NCBI GenBank assembly: GCA_963776225.1
Contig: CAVZLL010000004.1
Coordinates: 1,240,001 to 1,304,000 of the forward strand
Direction: 5' to 3'
DNA: 64,000 nt
Source of the DNA: Bog-756 sp963776225
GTDB taxonomy: Bacteria > Actinomycetota > Acidimicrobiia > Acidimicrobiales > RAAP-2
This document shows, in pieces, positions 28,715 to 39,059 of the stretch (positions are counted from its first letter, which is position 1; every line of letters begins with the position of its first letter). A program made the translations under genes and the position numbers. The notes under the pieces are model-generated. The model searched no databases. It saw only the letters and a list, made by a program, of their open reading frames with translations, and was not told where the DNA came from.

Positions 28715-30209
28715 TCAGCCGTTCGTATCGAGGCAGAAGCCCGACGGATTGGTCGACGTGTAGCTCGGGTCCACCAACTGGAAGTTGGAGTCCGTGAGCG
28801 GGACCGTGGTGGTCAAGGCACCCTGACTGAAGGGATGGCTCGGCGACGTGTCGATCGGGAAGAACCCGTTCGCCGTGATGGCGGCTTCGATCTCGGTCCG
28901 GTAGTTCACACCGGTGAGGGGATCGATGTCGGTCGTCGTCTGCTTCTTGCAGAGGAACCCGTCCTCCCCGATTGCATTCAGTGTGGCCTGGCTCGCGATC
29001 CCGTTGGTGCCGGTCGACGTGTTGTTGTACACGTTCGCCAGGTACCGGATGACCGGGAAGTTGCCAGGGATGCCCCCACCGGTGCCCTGGATCGAGGTCT
29101 TGCTAGCGGTAACCGAGTTGATCTCGCCTTCCGCCGTCTTGTACTTGTTGGCGCCGATGGTGGTGCCAGGGCAGAAGTTCGTCGGGCACTGCGCCGTGTA
29201 CTTCCCGAAGGAGTAGAAGTAGAGAGCCGCAGCCTTGTTGGTGTTGTGGGTGTCGCTGACGAAGTCGTGGTTGTACCAGACACTCGATCGGCTGCACCAT
29301 CGAGGAGACCTCGTTCTCGAACAGCCCGATGTGGGACAGGTTCGCTGCCGTCTTCTGCGCGGCGGTCCCTCTCGATCCCACGACTCCATTCGGACCGAAC
29401 CACTCGTCGTTGAGACAGGCCGGCGTGTCGGTGCCGAGCGTGACGAACTGCTTCCACGTCCCCTCGGTGCCCGATCCGGTCTGTGCCATATAGCAGTCGA
29501 TGTGGAGGCCTTCGAGGATGGTCTTGTTGCTCGCGGCACTGGCCTCGGTCGGGTTGAGGCAGTACCACACCATGGTGAGCGTGCCACCACCCGGCTTGGG
29601 ACAGCTGAGGGTGTCGGCGTAGGCCTGCTGCAGCTGGGTGAGGCCGATGTTGTTGATGGTCGTCGTCGGCGCATCGGCCAGCGTGGACCCGCCACCCGTG
29701 CCACCATCGACGAAGTGGGTCCAGGGAACCCCGTCGATGCCCCACGAGATGACGTTCTGCGCGGGGGTCGCGTGGATCGCCGCGGGCACGTTGCTGGAGG
29801 CCCGTGCATAGGCTTCGGGAATTGACCCGGCGGTGTACAGCTCCTTCACGCCCTGACCGGAGCCGACGGCTGCAAGCTGAGTCGTGTCGTCGTTGTAGGG
29901 GTTCTCCTTCGCGGCCTGCGAGCCGTTCTCGCCGGGCTGGTTGATCGTCGAGCCCGTCGCGTAGGCAATGGCACACGAACCGTCGAACGGGTGGGTGTTA
30001 CCGGCCAGGTCGCACCCGGGGGACTGGTCGAACAGGGTGCTCAACGTGCTCATCGCGTAGTAGGTGGTGTTGGAGCCACTCGCCGGGAGCACGCTCTGCG
30101 TGACTGCGCCTGCAGTACCTCCTGCGAAAGCCAATGACATCCCGGACAGCCCGAGGGCGACAGTGGCCATCGCCACTCCCCTCCGGCGTGTGAACAGCTT
30201 ATGAAACAT
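28715..30209 (-). CDS. Secreted substrate-binding-like protein of the phosphate locus, one frameshift
   Basis: About 497 residues after correction. Signal peptide (MATVALGLSGMSLAFAGGTAGA), then a body starting ASGSNTTYYAMSTLSTLFDQ and GSGQGVKELYTAG, reminiscent of PstS-type phosphate-binding domains but divergent; several cysteines suggest disulfides. The frame breaks at 29282: removing one base joins VQPIE to VWYNHDFVSDTHN, and the protein then ends PSGFCLDTNG with no membrane anchor. ATG at 30209 has GAGGAG seven bases upstream. It follows the pst operon on the same strand after a 229-base gap. Ligand unknown; phosphate or a phosphorylated compound is inferred from context only. Confidence 0.65.
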
Positions 30210-30438
30210 GGGGTTTCTCCTCTGTAGTGGCTTGGGAAGGAGGGATTGCCATGGTCACTGCGCCCGGCAAGTTGCCTCCACCGACACGATAGGAAACCGA
30301 GGTAATCGCAGCGTCACGGATGGGTGCTGCTTGAATGAACTCTTGGTGACGCTCGGGTCCGTACGGACGCCATGCGCAGTGCACTCCGCACCAAGCGTGA
30401 CGCTGTGCGCCTGTCGATCGGCGGCTATCGATACGTCA

Positions 30439-31440
30439 TCAATACGTCGCCGGCAGCGCCCGGGCGAGGCTTTCGCAGGCAAACAGCCCGCATGCGATGA
30501 CGACGGGTGCGGCCAGCAGGTACACCAGAGCCGGTCGCCGCCAGCGCCACGCCACGATGCCCGCGCCCACGAGCACGACGAGGGTGAGGAGCGACCAGAG
30601 GATCGTGAGCCCCGCGGCTGCCGGGTCGCCGGCGAGGCCGAGCTCGTACGCGGGGAGGGTCAGCGTGGCACCCGGCACCGCGATCGGGGTTCCCACCAGT
30701 TTCCCGACCACCGCCAGCCGACCGCTGGTCACCAGGCTCGAGTTCGATGAGATCAGGGTGATCCGGTCGTCCGTGGTCGGGGTGACCACGTCGCGCTGTC
30801 CCGAGGTGACCGTGAAGACCGTCGTGACCTTGTAGGTGAACGAACCCACCCCGTCCACCACCCGGATCCGATCGCCGTGGCGCAGCTGCGCGAGCGGCCC
30901 GAAGGGGGCACCGAAGGTGACCCGGCGGGCGGCGATCACCGCGTTGCCCACAGTGCCGGGGATGGCCGTCCCGGGCATGTGGCCCGGACCGTTCATGAGG
31001 TCTGCCCCGCTCGTCCCTTCGACCACCACCTGATGCAGGTGGATCGCGGGGATCTCCAGGACCGCGACCGCCGAACCCTCCGCCGGTGTCCGGCCCGCCA
31101 CCAGGCTGTAGACGCTCAACGGCTGTCCGACGAGGGTCTGGGTCAGGCGCTCCTGGTCCCGGGCCGCGGTCAGTGGGGTGAAGACGATGAGGTAGACGAG
31201 GAAGACCACGATGAGCGCGCCGATCCCGGTGATGGCCAGTCCCGCCAGGCGCCGGTACGGAAGGTCGGGGAGATGGTGGGCCGGGCGGGCCGCGTCCTCG
31301 GGACCTGCCAGCTCCTGCTGATCCCGGACGTCTCCCGCCTGTGGGGAGGTCCCGCCGGCCCCTGTCGGATCGACGGGCATTCCGGTCCCGATCCGTTCGG
31401 CTTCCTCACGGGAAACGGCAGGAGCCTGGGTCTCGGTCAT
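30439..31440 (-). CDS. Sortase-fold membrane protein lacking catalytic His and Cys
   Basis: 333 residues: cytoplasmic tail, one helix (about 66-90), an outside domain (100-255) and two C-terminal helices. The outside domain aligns with class D/E sortases: EGTSGADLMNGPGHMPGTA and GNAVIAARRVTFGAPF. Active sortases read AGHR where this has AARR, so the His is Arg172. In the Cys region (usually TLTTC) it reads ITLISSNSS, so the Cys is Ser232; the Arg (R241 in SGRLAVVG) is kept. It is therefore probably not a transpeptidase but a binding or scaffold protein. Its ATG overlaps the stop of the preceding binding-protein gene (ATGA), so the two are coupled. No LPXTG-like motif was found in the neighbours. 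Confidence 0.8.
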   Translation of the reverse strand: MTETQAPAVSREEAERIGTGMPVDPTGAGGTSPQAGDVRDQQELAGPEDAARPAHHLPDLPYRRLAGLAITGIGALIVVFLVYLIVFTPLTAARDQERLTQTLVGQPLSVYSLVAGRTPAEGSAVAVLEIPAIHLHQVVVEGTSGADLMNGPGHMPGTAIPGTVGNAVIAARRVTFGAPFGPLAQLRHGDRIRVVDGVGSFTYKVTTVFTVTSGQRDVVTPTTDDRITLISSNSSLVTSGRLAVVGKLVGTPIAVPGATLTLPAYELGLAGDPAAAGLTILWSLLTLVVLVGAGIVAWRWRRPALVYLLAAPVVIACGLFACESLARALPATY

Positions 31441-33923
31441 GGCGACGCCCCAGGGGGCTCACCCGGAGGTTCTCCGGTTTCCTGTGCGCGTCGTCGCAAC
31501 CTCGTCAATCCCGGGGCGAACAGGAGCAGTGGCCCGAAGACGAGACAGGCGATCGCAAGGATGACCAGCGCCGGCAGCAGGTAGCGCGCGGCCGCATCGA
31601 GGGCCACCAGGATGAAGCCGGTCGCCGTCCCGAGACCGCCGGGACCGCCGGACCCCGAGCCACGGGGATGACTCCCGCCTTTTGCTGTCGGGGACGACGT
31701 CGACAGGGGGAGCGAGGCAGATCCGGCCGGTTCGCCGGCGGTCGAGGCGTACGGATTGGTCGAGCCGGTCGACGAGCCTCCGCCGGTGGTCCCCCCTGAT
31801 CCGCCGGAACCCTTGGTGCCCGGCCCGCCGCCGGTCGCGGGCGACGGCGATCCGGAGCCCGGCTCGGAGACGACGTCCTTTGCGATGTCGGCGAGTGCAG
31901 CCTGGTACAGGGCGGAGGGCAGGGGCGCGTACCCGTTCGGCAGAGGGATCGTCCCACCGCTGTGGGAGTAGGTCACCAGGTTGGTCAACAGGCCCTTCAG
32001 CTCGGTGGCCGTGGACGCCGGAAGCGGAGTCGTCGGGACCATCGCGTAGGTGACGTCGGGCATCGGATAGGCGTTGGCGGTGGGAGTCGTGTAGTCGACC
32101 TTGTAGGTGCCCACCGGGCACGACAGCGTCCCGGTGGGGCACGGGGTCAGATTTGCCAGCGCCGCCTCGAGGTTGGCGACTGTCGGGCTGACGAAGTTGC
32201 CCGAGGCGTTCTGCAGGTTGGCGGTGTACAGCCCGTAGAACGAGGCTTCGGAGGAGTCCATCACGCCGAACGCCGCGGAGGGATTGGTGCTGAAGAAGGG
32301 GACGGTGGATCCGCCGAAGGCGTAACTCCGCATCGCTTTGGCCTGGAGTGACGGGAGCTGGGATTCGCCGTAGGTCGAGATTCCCCCCCCTGAACCCACC
32401 CCGGAAGCGAGCGCCGGGAACGTCGAGTACGGCTGGCAGGTGGGAAAGATCCAGGCTGCCCGTCTGTCACCCGAAGGCGGCCAGACGTTGCTGCCCACCG
32501 GAGGCGTGGTCAGGGTCGTCCCGGCGGCGGTGGTGTCGTGGACCAGTGCGGAGACCGGGCTGGCCTTGCCGACCAATTTGAAGCCGGCCGTATAGGGCAC
32601 GGTCGGCGCGTGGCAGAGCCAGTCGGTCGCTTGGTAGCTCGCTCCGTTGGGGACGTCGGAGTCGAACGTGCCGAACTGCTGTGGCATGTACACGCCGATG
32701 CCGGACACGGTCGGCGGATTCAGCAGATCGAAGGCGCTGAAGTACTGCAGTTGGTTCTGCAGCTCGGTCACGGGGTCCGGTCCCGTGCAGAGCGTCAATT
32801 GCTTGCACGGGAACGGAAGACGCGGGTAGTCCTCACCATAGAAGGTCAACGGGTTGAGGGTTCCCGAGCCCGTCGCGGCCGAGTAGTCGGTGCTGATGAG
32901 CCCGGCCACCATGTTGGGGGTCAGGTTGTAGTTGGCCAGCGGGGTTGCCGTGTCGCCCACCGTCTCGCCCGCGAGCATGCTCACGACCGTGGCAGACACG
33001 GCAACCGGGATGTAGGCGAAGGACCTCCCACCGAAGAGCGTACCGGCCTGGTTGAGATCGCCCGGGTTGTCGATGAACGCGAGGTTCGTGTTGCCGGAGT
33101 TGAAGTCCGAGACCACCGACGCCGTGTCGTTGGTGGTGTTGAGTGCCACCACCCCGTTCGCTCCGGTGCAGGTCGAGTCCACGGCGGCAGGGAGGAAGTG
33201 CTCGAGGCTGGTGGAGCTCTCGGTCTGGATCTGGGGGGCCGTGGAGGGGCAGCCCGCCTCCTGTGCTGCGAAGGTCACGGGGACGACCGCGGTGTTGGAG
33301 GGGGCGACGGGGGGACCGTTGCCAACGCTGTTGCCGGTGCCCGCCTCCTTGGTGATCTCGATCACGCAGGGGTCGGCGGTGTTGTCACAGAAGAAGCCCG
33401 GCCCGGCGCCCTGGGCGTTGGTGATGTCGTGCGAAGGCAGGGGCAGGTTCCCCTCCCCCGACTGGTCGAAGAACACCGGGTAGGCGATCTCGGTCAGGTC
33501 GGCATGCGCTGCGTCGACGGTCACCGGGGTCTGGACCGGCCCCCACTGCTGCGACTCCCACGTCCCGGTCAAGCACGAGGGATCGGAAGAGGAGGAGTTG
33601 GTCGAACAGAGCGCGACGCGGATACTGCCGCCTGCGCGGAAGTTGGTTGCCCGCACGAAGATGAATTCGCTGTCGCTCACGCCGGTGGTCGGAGCGACGT
33701 CGACCGCGGGGCACGGTCCGCTCGCGCAGGGGATCACGGCGGTGCAGCCCCCGTTCCCGTCACTCGTGCAGGTCGGTGCCGCGCCGACGGCCGACGGACC
33801 GTGGGCGCTCGGAGTGGTGATCGCACCGACCGCGGTGAGCGTCGCCACCGCCAGCGCCATGCAGACGCCGACGGTGAGGACCCGCCGCAGGGACGGACGC
33901 TGACGGTTCGCTGTTCTGCTCAC
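31437..33923 (-). CDS. Large membrane-anchored PstS-like surface protein
   Basis: 828 residues. Signal peptide (VLTVGVCMALAVATLTAV), a Cys-rich neocarzinostatin- or Ig-like N-terminal domain (about 50-200, VAPTTGVSDSEFIFVRATNF), a PBP-type region (about 215-660) with weak similarity to PstS, a Gly/Ser/Thr linker (about 690-760) and one C-terminal helix (LLPALVILAIACLVFGPLLL) with a basic tail. So it is tethered to the membrane and reaches out through the wall. GTG start overlaps the pstS stop by four bases. Probably an accessory phosphate or phosphoester binder; ligand not provable from sequence. Confidence 0.72.
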   Translation of the reverse strand: MSRTANRQRPSLRRVLTVGVCMALAVATLTAVGAITTPSAHGPSAVGAAPTCTSDGNGGCTAVIPCASGPCPAVDVAPTTGVSDSEFIFVRATNFRAGGSIRVALCSTNSSSSDPSCLTGTWESQQWGPVQTPVTVDAAHADLTEIAYPVFFDQSGEGNLPLPSHDITNAQGAGPGFFCDNTADPCVIEITKEAGTGNSVGNGPPVAPSNTAVVPVTFAAQEAGCPSTAPQIQTESSTSLEHFLPAAVDSTCTGANGVVALNTTNDTASVVSDFNSGNTNLAFIDNPGDLNQAGTLFGGRSFAYIPVAVSATVVSMLAGETVGDTATPLANYNLTPNMVAGLISTDYSAATGSGTLNPLTFYGEDYPRLPFPCKQLTLCTGPDPVTELQNQLQYFSAFDLLNPPTVSGIGVYMPQQFGTFDSDVPNGASYQATDWLCHAPTVPYTAGFKLVGKASPVSALVHDTTAAGTTLTTPPVGSNVWPPSGDRRAAWIFPTCQPYSTFPALASGVGSGGGISTYGESQLPSLQAKAMRSYAFGGSTVPFFSTNPSAAFGVMDSSEASFYGLYTANLQNASGNFVSPTVANLEAALANLTPCPTGTLSCPVGTYKVDYTTPTANAYPMPDVTYAMVPTTPLPASTATELKGLLTNLVTYSHSGGTIPLPNGYAPLPSALYQAALADIAKDVVSEPGSGSPSPATGGGPGTKGSGGSGGTTGGGSSTGSTNPYASTAGEPAGSASLPLSTSSPTAKGGSHPRGSGSGGPGGLGTATGFILVALDAAARYLLPALVILAIACLVFGPLLLFAPGLTRLRRRAQETGEPPGEPPGASP

Positions 33924-35754
33924 GGCTCTGCTCCCGATGACGCGATGGATGGATCGGGGCTCTCCGCCTCATCTGCCGTACGCCGGCGCCGTCGGGACGC
34001 GATCACCGGTGGGGCGAGGACGATGGCCAGGACGAGCAGCACCCCGCCCACGACAGCCAGGTTCCTCGGGCCGTCGACCGAGTCGGTGGCCGACACCAGC
34101 GCGTCCGCGCGCTGGTACTTGTTGGGCCCGGCCGCCAGGGTCCGGACGATCTTCCCGTTGACCACCTTGTACCCCTTGGCCGCCTCGGCGGCAGTCAGTC
34201 CGGCAGCCGCAGCGGCAGCACTCAGATTGGCGTTGCCCGAACCGCTCGCCGAGCTCCCTGTGCCCCCACCCGCGCTCCCCCCGACGCACCGGACGACGCT
34301 CCGATGGCCGAGCCGCCGGCCGGTCCGCCGGCCGCGGTGGTCGAGGTCACGATCCCGCCACCGGCCTGGCCCTGGATGGCGGGTTCTCCGGGGAGGGGGA
34401 TCTCCCCGTCGACGTACGGGTTCTTGCAGTCCGACGGCGAGACCGGAGGGGGTTCCTGGCCCCCATTGAGGCGGCCGACCGCGTCGAAGTCCTCCTGGAC
34501 CAGATTGGGCGGGAGTGGGGAGTACCCCAGGATCGCCATCTTCTCCTGACCGGCACAGGCGAGGAACGAGACGAACTGGCCGAGCGCCTGGCCCTTCGGA
34601 GTCGGGAAGGTCGAGGGGGCGCCGTTCGGGTCGGCCGCGCAACTGGCGTGCTGGACCTGGGCGAGCTGCGGCGAGCAGGGCGTGACCAGGTAGCTGTAGG
34701 CGGACAGCGGGTAGGCGTTGGGCAGAGGGTTGGTATAGACGTTGGTGAGGTCCTGGGTCAGGTCGGTGTGCAGGATGGCCGCCTCGAGCGCGGTCGCGAC
34801 GTCCAGCGAGGTGGGCTGGACGGCGTTGTTGCTCGCGTTGACCACCGAGGCCACCGGGAGATTGTGCTCCTTTGCGTAGGCCGTCTCGACATAGGTGATC
34901 GCACCCACGCTGGACAGGGCCGAGACATAGTTTGCGGCGTTGTCCGAACCGCTCTGACCGTTGGGTGTGCCCTGCTGCCATCCCGGGTACCCCGGATGAG
35001 CGGAGAAGTCGAAGCCCGTAGGCGGGGTCGGCCAGGTTGCGTCCGGCTGTCCGGGCTCGAAGCTGCTGAAGTCGTTCTGGGCGGCGGCGAAGACGGGACC
35101 GGCCTGGTGCAACAGATAGTCGGAGAGCAGGTAGTTCTCCCCGGAGGCGTCCAAGCGGTAGACGGCGATGATCTGGGTCGAGGGCAGGTCGCCCGCCAGC
35201 TGCGGGTTGAGCTGGGCGATCACCGGATCGTTCCACTTGGTGATCTTGCCGAGGAAGATGTCGGCGACGGCCGAGGCGTTGAGGATGACGTTGGTGATCC
35301 GCTGCCCGTCCTTGCCGAGGAGGTTGTACATGAAGGAGAGACCCCCGGCCACGTCTGGCATGTACTGGTAGGGGATGCTCGGCATGGACTGGGCCTGCCC
35401 GGAGCTGTAGGGGATGTCAGAGGCCCCGAAGTCGACCTGGTTGGTGGCGAAGTTGTTGAGCCCGATCACCGAGGAGGTGACCTGCCAGTTGATGTTGAGC
35501 CCGTACAGCGTGCTCGACTGCCCCACCCACTGCTGGATCGCCACGCTGGCGAAGCTCGACCCGGTGGACTGGAGCGAGGGGCTCGCACCGGCCATCGGGA
35601 GACCCCAGAGCTGACAGAGCACGGCGGTGACCGCCGCGAGGACGGCGGAGACGCCGACAGCCGCGGGCCGCGGACGGCGGACCCGCCGCCCCTCCGGAGC
35701 GGGCCTGGACCGAGCCGGACCGGCGACGGACTCAGCCGAAGTGGCCATGGACAT
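33920..35754 (-). CDS. pstS: Phosphate-binding protein PstS with C-terminal membrane anchor, one frameshift
   Basis: N-terminal signal helix, then the PstS domain: STGSSFASVAIQQWVGQ, VDFGASDIPYSSGQ, ITKWNDPVIAQLNP, GSDNAANYVSALSSVGAITYV. About 430 residues in comes a Gly/Ala/Ser linker where the frame breaks at a run of six C (34277-34282, one missing). The second frame supplies AAEAAKGYKVVNGKIVRTL, one helix (LAVVGGVLLVLAIVLAPPVI) and a basic tail, total about 611 residues. Most PstS proteins are lipoproteins; here anchoring is C-terminal. Start ATG at 35754 or 35748, overlapping pstB. Confidence 0.9.
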
Positions 35755-36586
35755 AATCGGCGGTCCTCTGGTCGGTCGGATCGCCGAACATCTTCTCGGT
35801 AGGGCCCGCTTCCACGACCCTCCCGGGCATGTTCTCCTCGGCGAGGAAGAAGGCGCAATAGTCGGACACCCGCTGGGCCTGTTGCATGTTGTGGGTGACG
35901 ATGACCACGGTCACCTCGTTGGCGATCTCCTTGATGGTTCGCTCGATGCGCAAGGTGGAGGTGGGGTCCAGAGCGGAGCACGGCTCGTCCATCAGGAGGA
36001 CCCGCGGTCGGACGGCGAGGGCGCGGGCGATGCACAGCCGCTGCTGCTGGCCCCCGGACAGCGCCCCACCGAGCTCGCCGAGGCGGTCCTTGACCTCGTT
36101 CCAGAGCCCGGCCTTGGTCAGCATCTCCTCCACCAGGTCGTCGCGGTCGGCGACCGAGACCCGGGAGAACTTGAGACCGGAGAGGACGTTGTCAGCGATG
36201 GTCATGGCCGGGAACGGATTCGGCTTCTGGAAGACCATCCCGATGTGGCGCCGGGTGTCCATGGCCCGCTGCCCCGTCGAGTAGATGTCCAGACCGTCGA
36301 GCTTGACCGAGCCGGCGAGCTGGGCCCCGGGGACGACCTCGTGCATCCGGTTGAGGATCCGGAGGAAGGTCGACTTGCCGCACCCGGACGGTCCGATCAG
36401 CGCGGTCACCAGGGACCGCTCCATCAGGAGGTTCACGCTCTGGAGCACCAGTCGGCCGCTGAACCAGGCGCAGACCCCTTCGGCCTCGATCTGTCCTGCT
36501 CCATGCTCGACGCCGGCCCGACGGGCGAACATGCGGGATTTCCGCCCGGCCGGTGCCTCGGCGCTCACGTTCATGTCGATCGTCAT
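35732..36586 (-). CDS. pstB: Phosphate ABC transporter ATP-binding protein
   Basis: 284 residues. Walker A GPSGCGKST, Q loop MVFQKPNPFPAMTI, signature LSGGQQQRLCIARAL, Walker B LLMDEPCSALDP and H loop VTHNMQQAQRVSDY, all typical of PstB. Start ATG (MTIDMNVSAEA). Energises PstC/PstA. Part of pstC-pstA-pstB-pstS with short gaps or overlaps; no phoU is present in the window. Confidence 0.95.
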   Translation of the reverse strand: MTIDMNVSAEAPAGRKSRMFARRAGVEHGAGQIEAEGVCAWFSGRLVLQSVNLLMERSLVTALIGPSGCGKSTFLRILNRMHEVVPGAQLAGSVKLDGLDIYSTGQRAMDTRRHIGMVFQKPNPFPAMTIADNVLSGLKFSRVSVADRDDLVEEMLTKAGLWNEVKDRLGELGGALSGGQQQRLCIARALAVRPRVLLMDEPCSALDPTSTLRIERTIKEIANEVTVVIVTHNMQQAQRVSDYCAFFLAEENMPGRVVEAGPTEKMFGDPTDQRTADYVHGHFG

Positions 36587-36632
36587 TGGTCGCCTTCTCT
36601 CTGCATCGGGACCGGCACGAAGAAGCGGGCCA

Positions 36633-37868
36633 TCACGTCGTCGTCCGAACCGCCGCGCCGTTCTTCTTCTTGCCCCTGGGACGGCTGAAGAGACGGGCGG
36701 CGACGAAGAGGATGAGCACGATGGAGATGAGGACGAAGGCCGTCTGGAACGCGAGGTCGATGAGCACCGATTGCGCCTGGCGCACGTTCGACCAGATGAC
36801 CAGCGGCAGATCGCCCTGGGCATGGGCGAACGCGTTCCAGTTGACCACCTGGGAGCCGAACGCGGTGAAGATCAGCGGAGCGGTCTCCCCCACGATCCGG
36901 GCGGTGCCGAGCAACACCGCGGTCACGACGCCGGAACGCGCTGTCGGGAGGACCACCGACCAGACCGTCCGCCACTCGGGAGCCCCGAGCGCGAAGGACG
37001 CCTCGCGGAGCCCGCTCGGCACCACCCGCAGGACCTCCTCGACCACCCGGGTCACCGAGGGGAGCAGGATCACGAACAGGGCCAGGGAGGCGGCGAACCC
37101 CGAGTAGGTCAGGATGTGGTCGACGATCAGAATCGAGTAGATGAAGATGCCGGCCACCACCGAGGGTGTGCCGCTCATGGCGGTCACCACGGTGCGGACG
37201 ATCCGCACACCGCGGCCGCCGACCTCATTGAGGAAGACCGCTGTCGCGATGGCGACCGGTACGCCGAGGGCGACGGCGATGAGCACCTGCTCGAGCGTCC
37301 CGATGATCGCGTGGAAGATGCCGACGTGGGCGAGCGCGTTCGGCGCGGCCGGTTGGAAGCTCTTCTCGTCCTGCGAGAAGAGCGCCCCCCAGTGGATGTG
37401 CGGAATTGCCTTGTAGGCCACCCAGAGCACGATGAAGACGATGACACCCACCATGACGACGGCAGCGCTCAACACCACGATGGCGACGACCCGGTCGGTT
37501 GCCACCTGGCGCTCGATCACCTGGGCGGTGCTGAACCAGGTCATGGCGAGGAAGCACAGGTACCAGCAGACGAGGAAGCCGAGCGCCCCGGTGAAGAGGG
37601 TCAGCTGGTAGAAGACGACCCAGACCAGGGCGAGCGAGGAGACGGCACACGCCACGAGAAGCAGGACGTCGGTCGGACCGAAGTCACCGGGACGGATCGG
37701 TGTCGGCAGCCGGCGAGGGGTCGGGGGCGTCTCGTCCGGTGGCGCCGTGGCGGGGGGAGACGGAGCCGGCACCTGCGAAGCCTCCGGTCGGATCGTGCCG
37801 GTGGATGCGGACGAGCTCGGGATGAGGACGCCCGGAGGGGCCGTCTGCACGTCGGTGGGTGCGGTCAC
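36633..37868 (-). CDS. pstA: Phosphate ABC transporter permease PstA
   Basis: 411 residues. A Pro/Ala-rich cytoplasmic N-terminal tail of about 60 residues, then helices and the permease loop GAPEWRTVWSVVLPTARSG with the EAA-type motif, and TARIVGETAPLIFTAFGS. Longer than E. coli PstA because of the tail and two extra N-terminal helices. GTG start overlaps the pstC stop (GTGA). Confidence 0.94.
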   Translation of the reverse strand: MTAPTDVQTAPPGVLIPSSSASTGTIRPEASQVPAPSPPATAPPDETPPTPRRLPTPIRPGDFGPTDVLLLVACAVSSLALVWVVFYQLTLFTGALGFLVCWYLCFLAMTWFSTAQVIERQVATDRVVAIVVLSAAVVMVGVIVFIVLWVAYKAIPHIHWGALFSQDEKSFQPAAPNALAHVGIFHAIIGTLEQVLIAVALGVPVAIATAVFLNEVGGRGVRIVRTVVTAMSGTPSVVAGIFIYSILIVDHILTYSGFAASLALFVILLPSVTRVVEEVLRVVPSGLREASFALGAPEWRTVWSVVLPTARSGVVTAVLLGTARIVGETAPLIFTAFGSQVVNWNAFAHAQGDLPLVIWSNVRQAQSVLIDLAFQTAFVLISIVLILFVAARLFSRPRGKKKNGAAVRTTT

Positions 37869-38863
37869 AGGTCGACCCCTGCACCGCTGCGGGAGCGATT
37901 CACGATCGCGGACGCGATGAGGTTGATGATCATGGTGAAGACGAAGAGCACGAACCCGCAGAACAGGAGATCCTGCAGGCCGAGCTTGCCACCGGACCCG
38001 AAGTTGACGGCGATGAGCTGCGAGATGGTCGACCCGCCGTGCTGGAGGATGTGGGGGGTCACCACGAACGAGCCCCCCAGGATGATGGCGACCGCGATGG
38101 TCTCCTCGAGGGCCCGACCGAGACCGAGCATCACCGCGCCGATCATGCCCCCACGGCCGAACGGCAGGACCACCGTGCGGATCATCTGCCACCGGCTCGC
38201 ACCGAGAGCAAGGGCGCCCTCCCGCTCGCCGGGGGGGGCCAGCGAGAAGACCTCGCGGCTGATCGAGGCGATGATCGGGACGATCATGAATCCCACGACG
38301 AGACCCGCGATGAAGAGCGACGCGTTGAGAGGTGGGCTGACCACCTTGAAGAACGGGATGAACGCGAGGTGTCTGGAGAGCCAGGTGCTGAACCCGACCA
38401 CGTTTCCTTGCAACTCGAAGACTGCCCAGAGCCCCCAGATGATGCTCGGGATGGCGGCCGCGAGATCGACCATGGCGATCAGGCTCCGACGGCTCCACTG
38501 TGGAGCGTACTCACTCAGGAAGAGGGCTGTGGCGATGGCGATCGGGGTTCCCACGATCATGGCGACCATCGCCACCTCGATGGTGCCGACCAGCGAGGCG
38601 AGGACGCCGTACACCGGGTGCTTCCCGAGGGTCTGGTAGCCCGAGGTGGTGAAGAAGCGCCAGCCTTCCTTCGTGAACGCGGGGACCCCGCGGAGGAAGA
38701 GGAAGAGGCCGATCAGGAACAGCAGGAGCAGCACGCCGCCACCCGCCATCCGTACTGCGCCGCGGTAGATGCGGTCGGGTGTCCCGTAGTCCGCGGGGAG
38801 GACGATCGGCGCCGGCACCTGGTCAGCGAGCGCGGCCCGTGGCGGATCTACTGTGGCGGACAT
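37865..38863 (-). CDS. pstC: Phosphate ABC transporter permease PstC
   Basis: 332 residues, six helices. FLSEYAPQWSRRSL, AAIPSIIWGLWAVF, ALGASRWQMIRTVVLPFGRGG (EAA loop) and GLGRALEETIAVAIILGG are PstC signatures. ATG at 38863 follows AGGA. First gene of the tightly packed pst operon; a 196-base gap separates it from the upstream lipoprotein and should hold the promoter. A single GTTCACC element (about 38966-38976, minus strand) faintly resembles half a PHO box. Confidence 0.95.
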   Translation of the reverse strand: MSATVDPPRAALADQVPAPIVLPADYGTPDRIYRGAVRMAGGGVLLLLFLIGLFLFLRGVPAFTKEGWRFFTTSGYQTLGKHPVYGVLASLVGTIEVAMVAMIVGTPIAIATALFLSEYAPQWSRRSLIAMVDLAAAIPSIIWGLWAVFELQGNVVGFSTWLSRHLAFIPFFKVVSPPLNASLFIAGLVVGFMIVPIIASISREVFSLAPPGEREGALALGASRWQMIRTVVLPFGRGGMIGAVMLGLGRALEETIAVAIILGGSFVVTPHILQHGGSTISQLIAVNFGSGGKLGLQDLLFCGFVLFVFTMIINLIASAIVNRSRSGAGVDL

Positions 38864-39059
38864 GTCCTCGGGCCTTTCTGGACGAATCAGGTCTGACGGC
38901 GGTCCTGCCCCGGCGGCGCTGGCGACTGCTGAACCTGGGAAGTCAGCAGTTCAAATTACTCGCCCAAGGTGAACGGGTGGCTAAATCTTTGCAATGTCCC
39001 GGTGATCATTCCGCGTACGGTCTGGCCCCACTCGACCTCGACCCGCGCGACAGCAGAGG

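Noticed and set aside
31437..35754. LPXTG-type sorting signals in the anchored binding proteins
   Set aside because: Both end in linker, helix and basic tail, but no LPXTG, LAXTG or similar pentapeptide precedes the helix.
36285..38639. A 784-codon plus-strand open frame opposite pstA and pstC
   Set aside because: Antisense to clear permease genes, biased composition, no motif or start signal.
38960..38985. PHO-box operator before pstC
   Set aside because: Only one GTTCACC half-site is visible; the second 11-bp phased repeat expected for actinobacterial PhoP boxes is not convincing.
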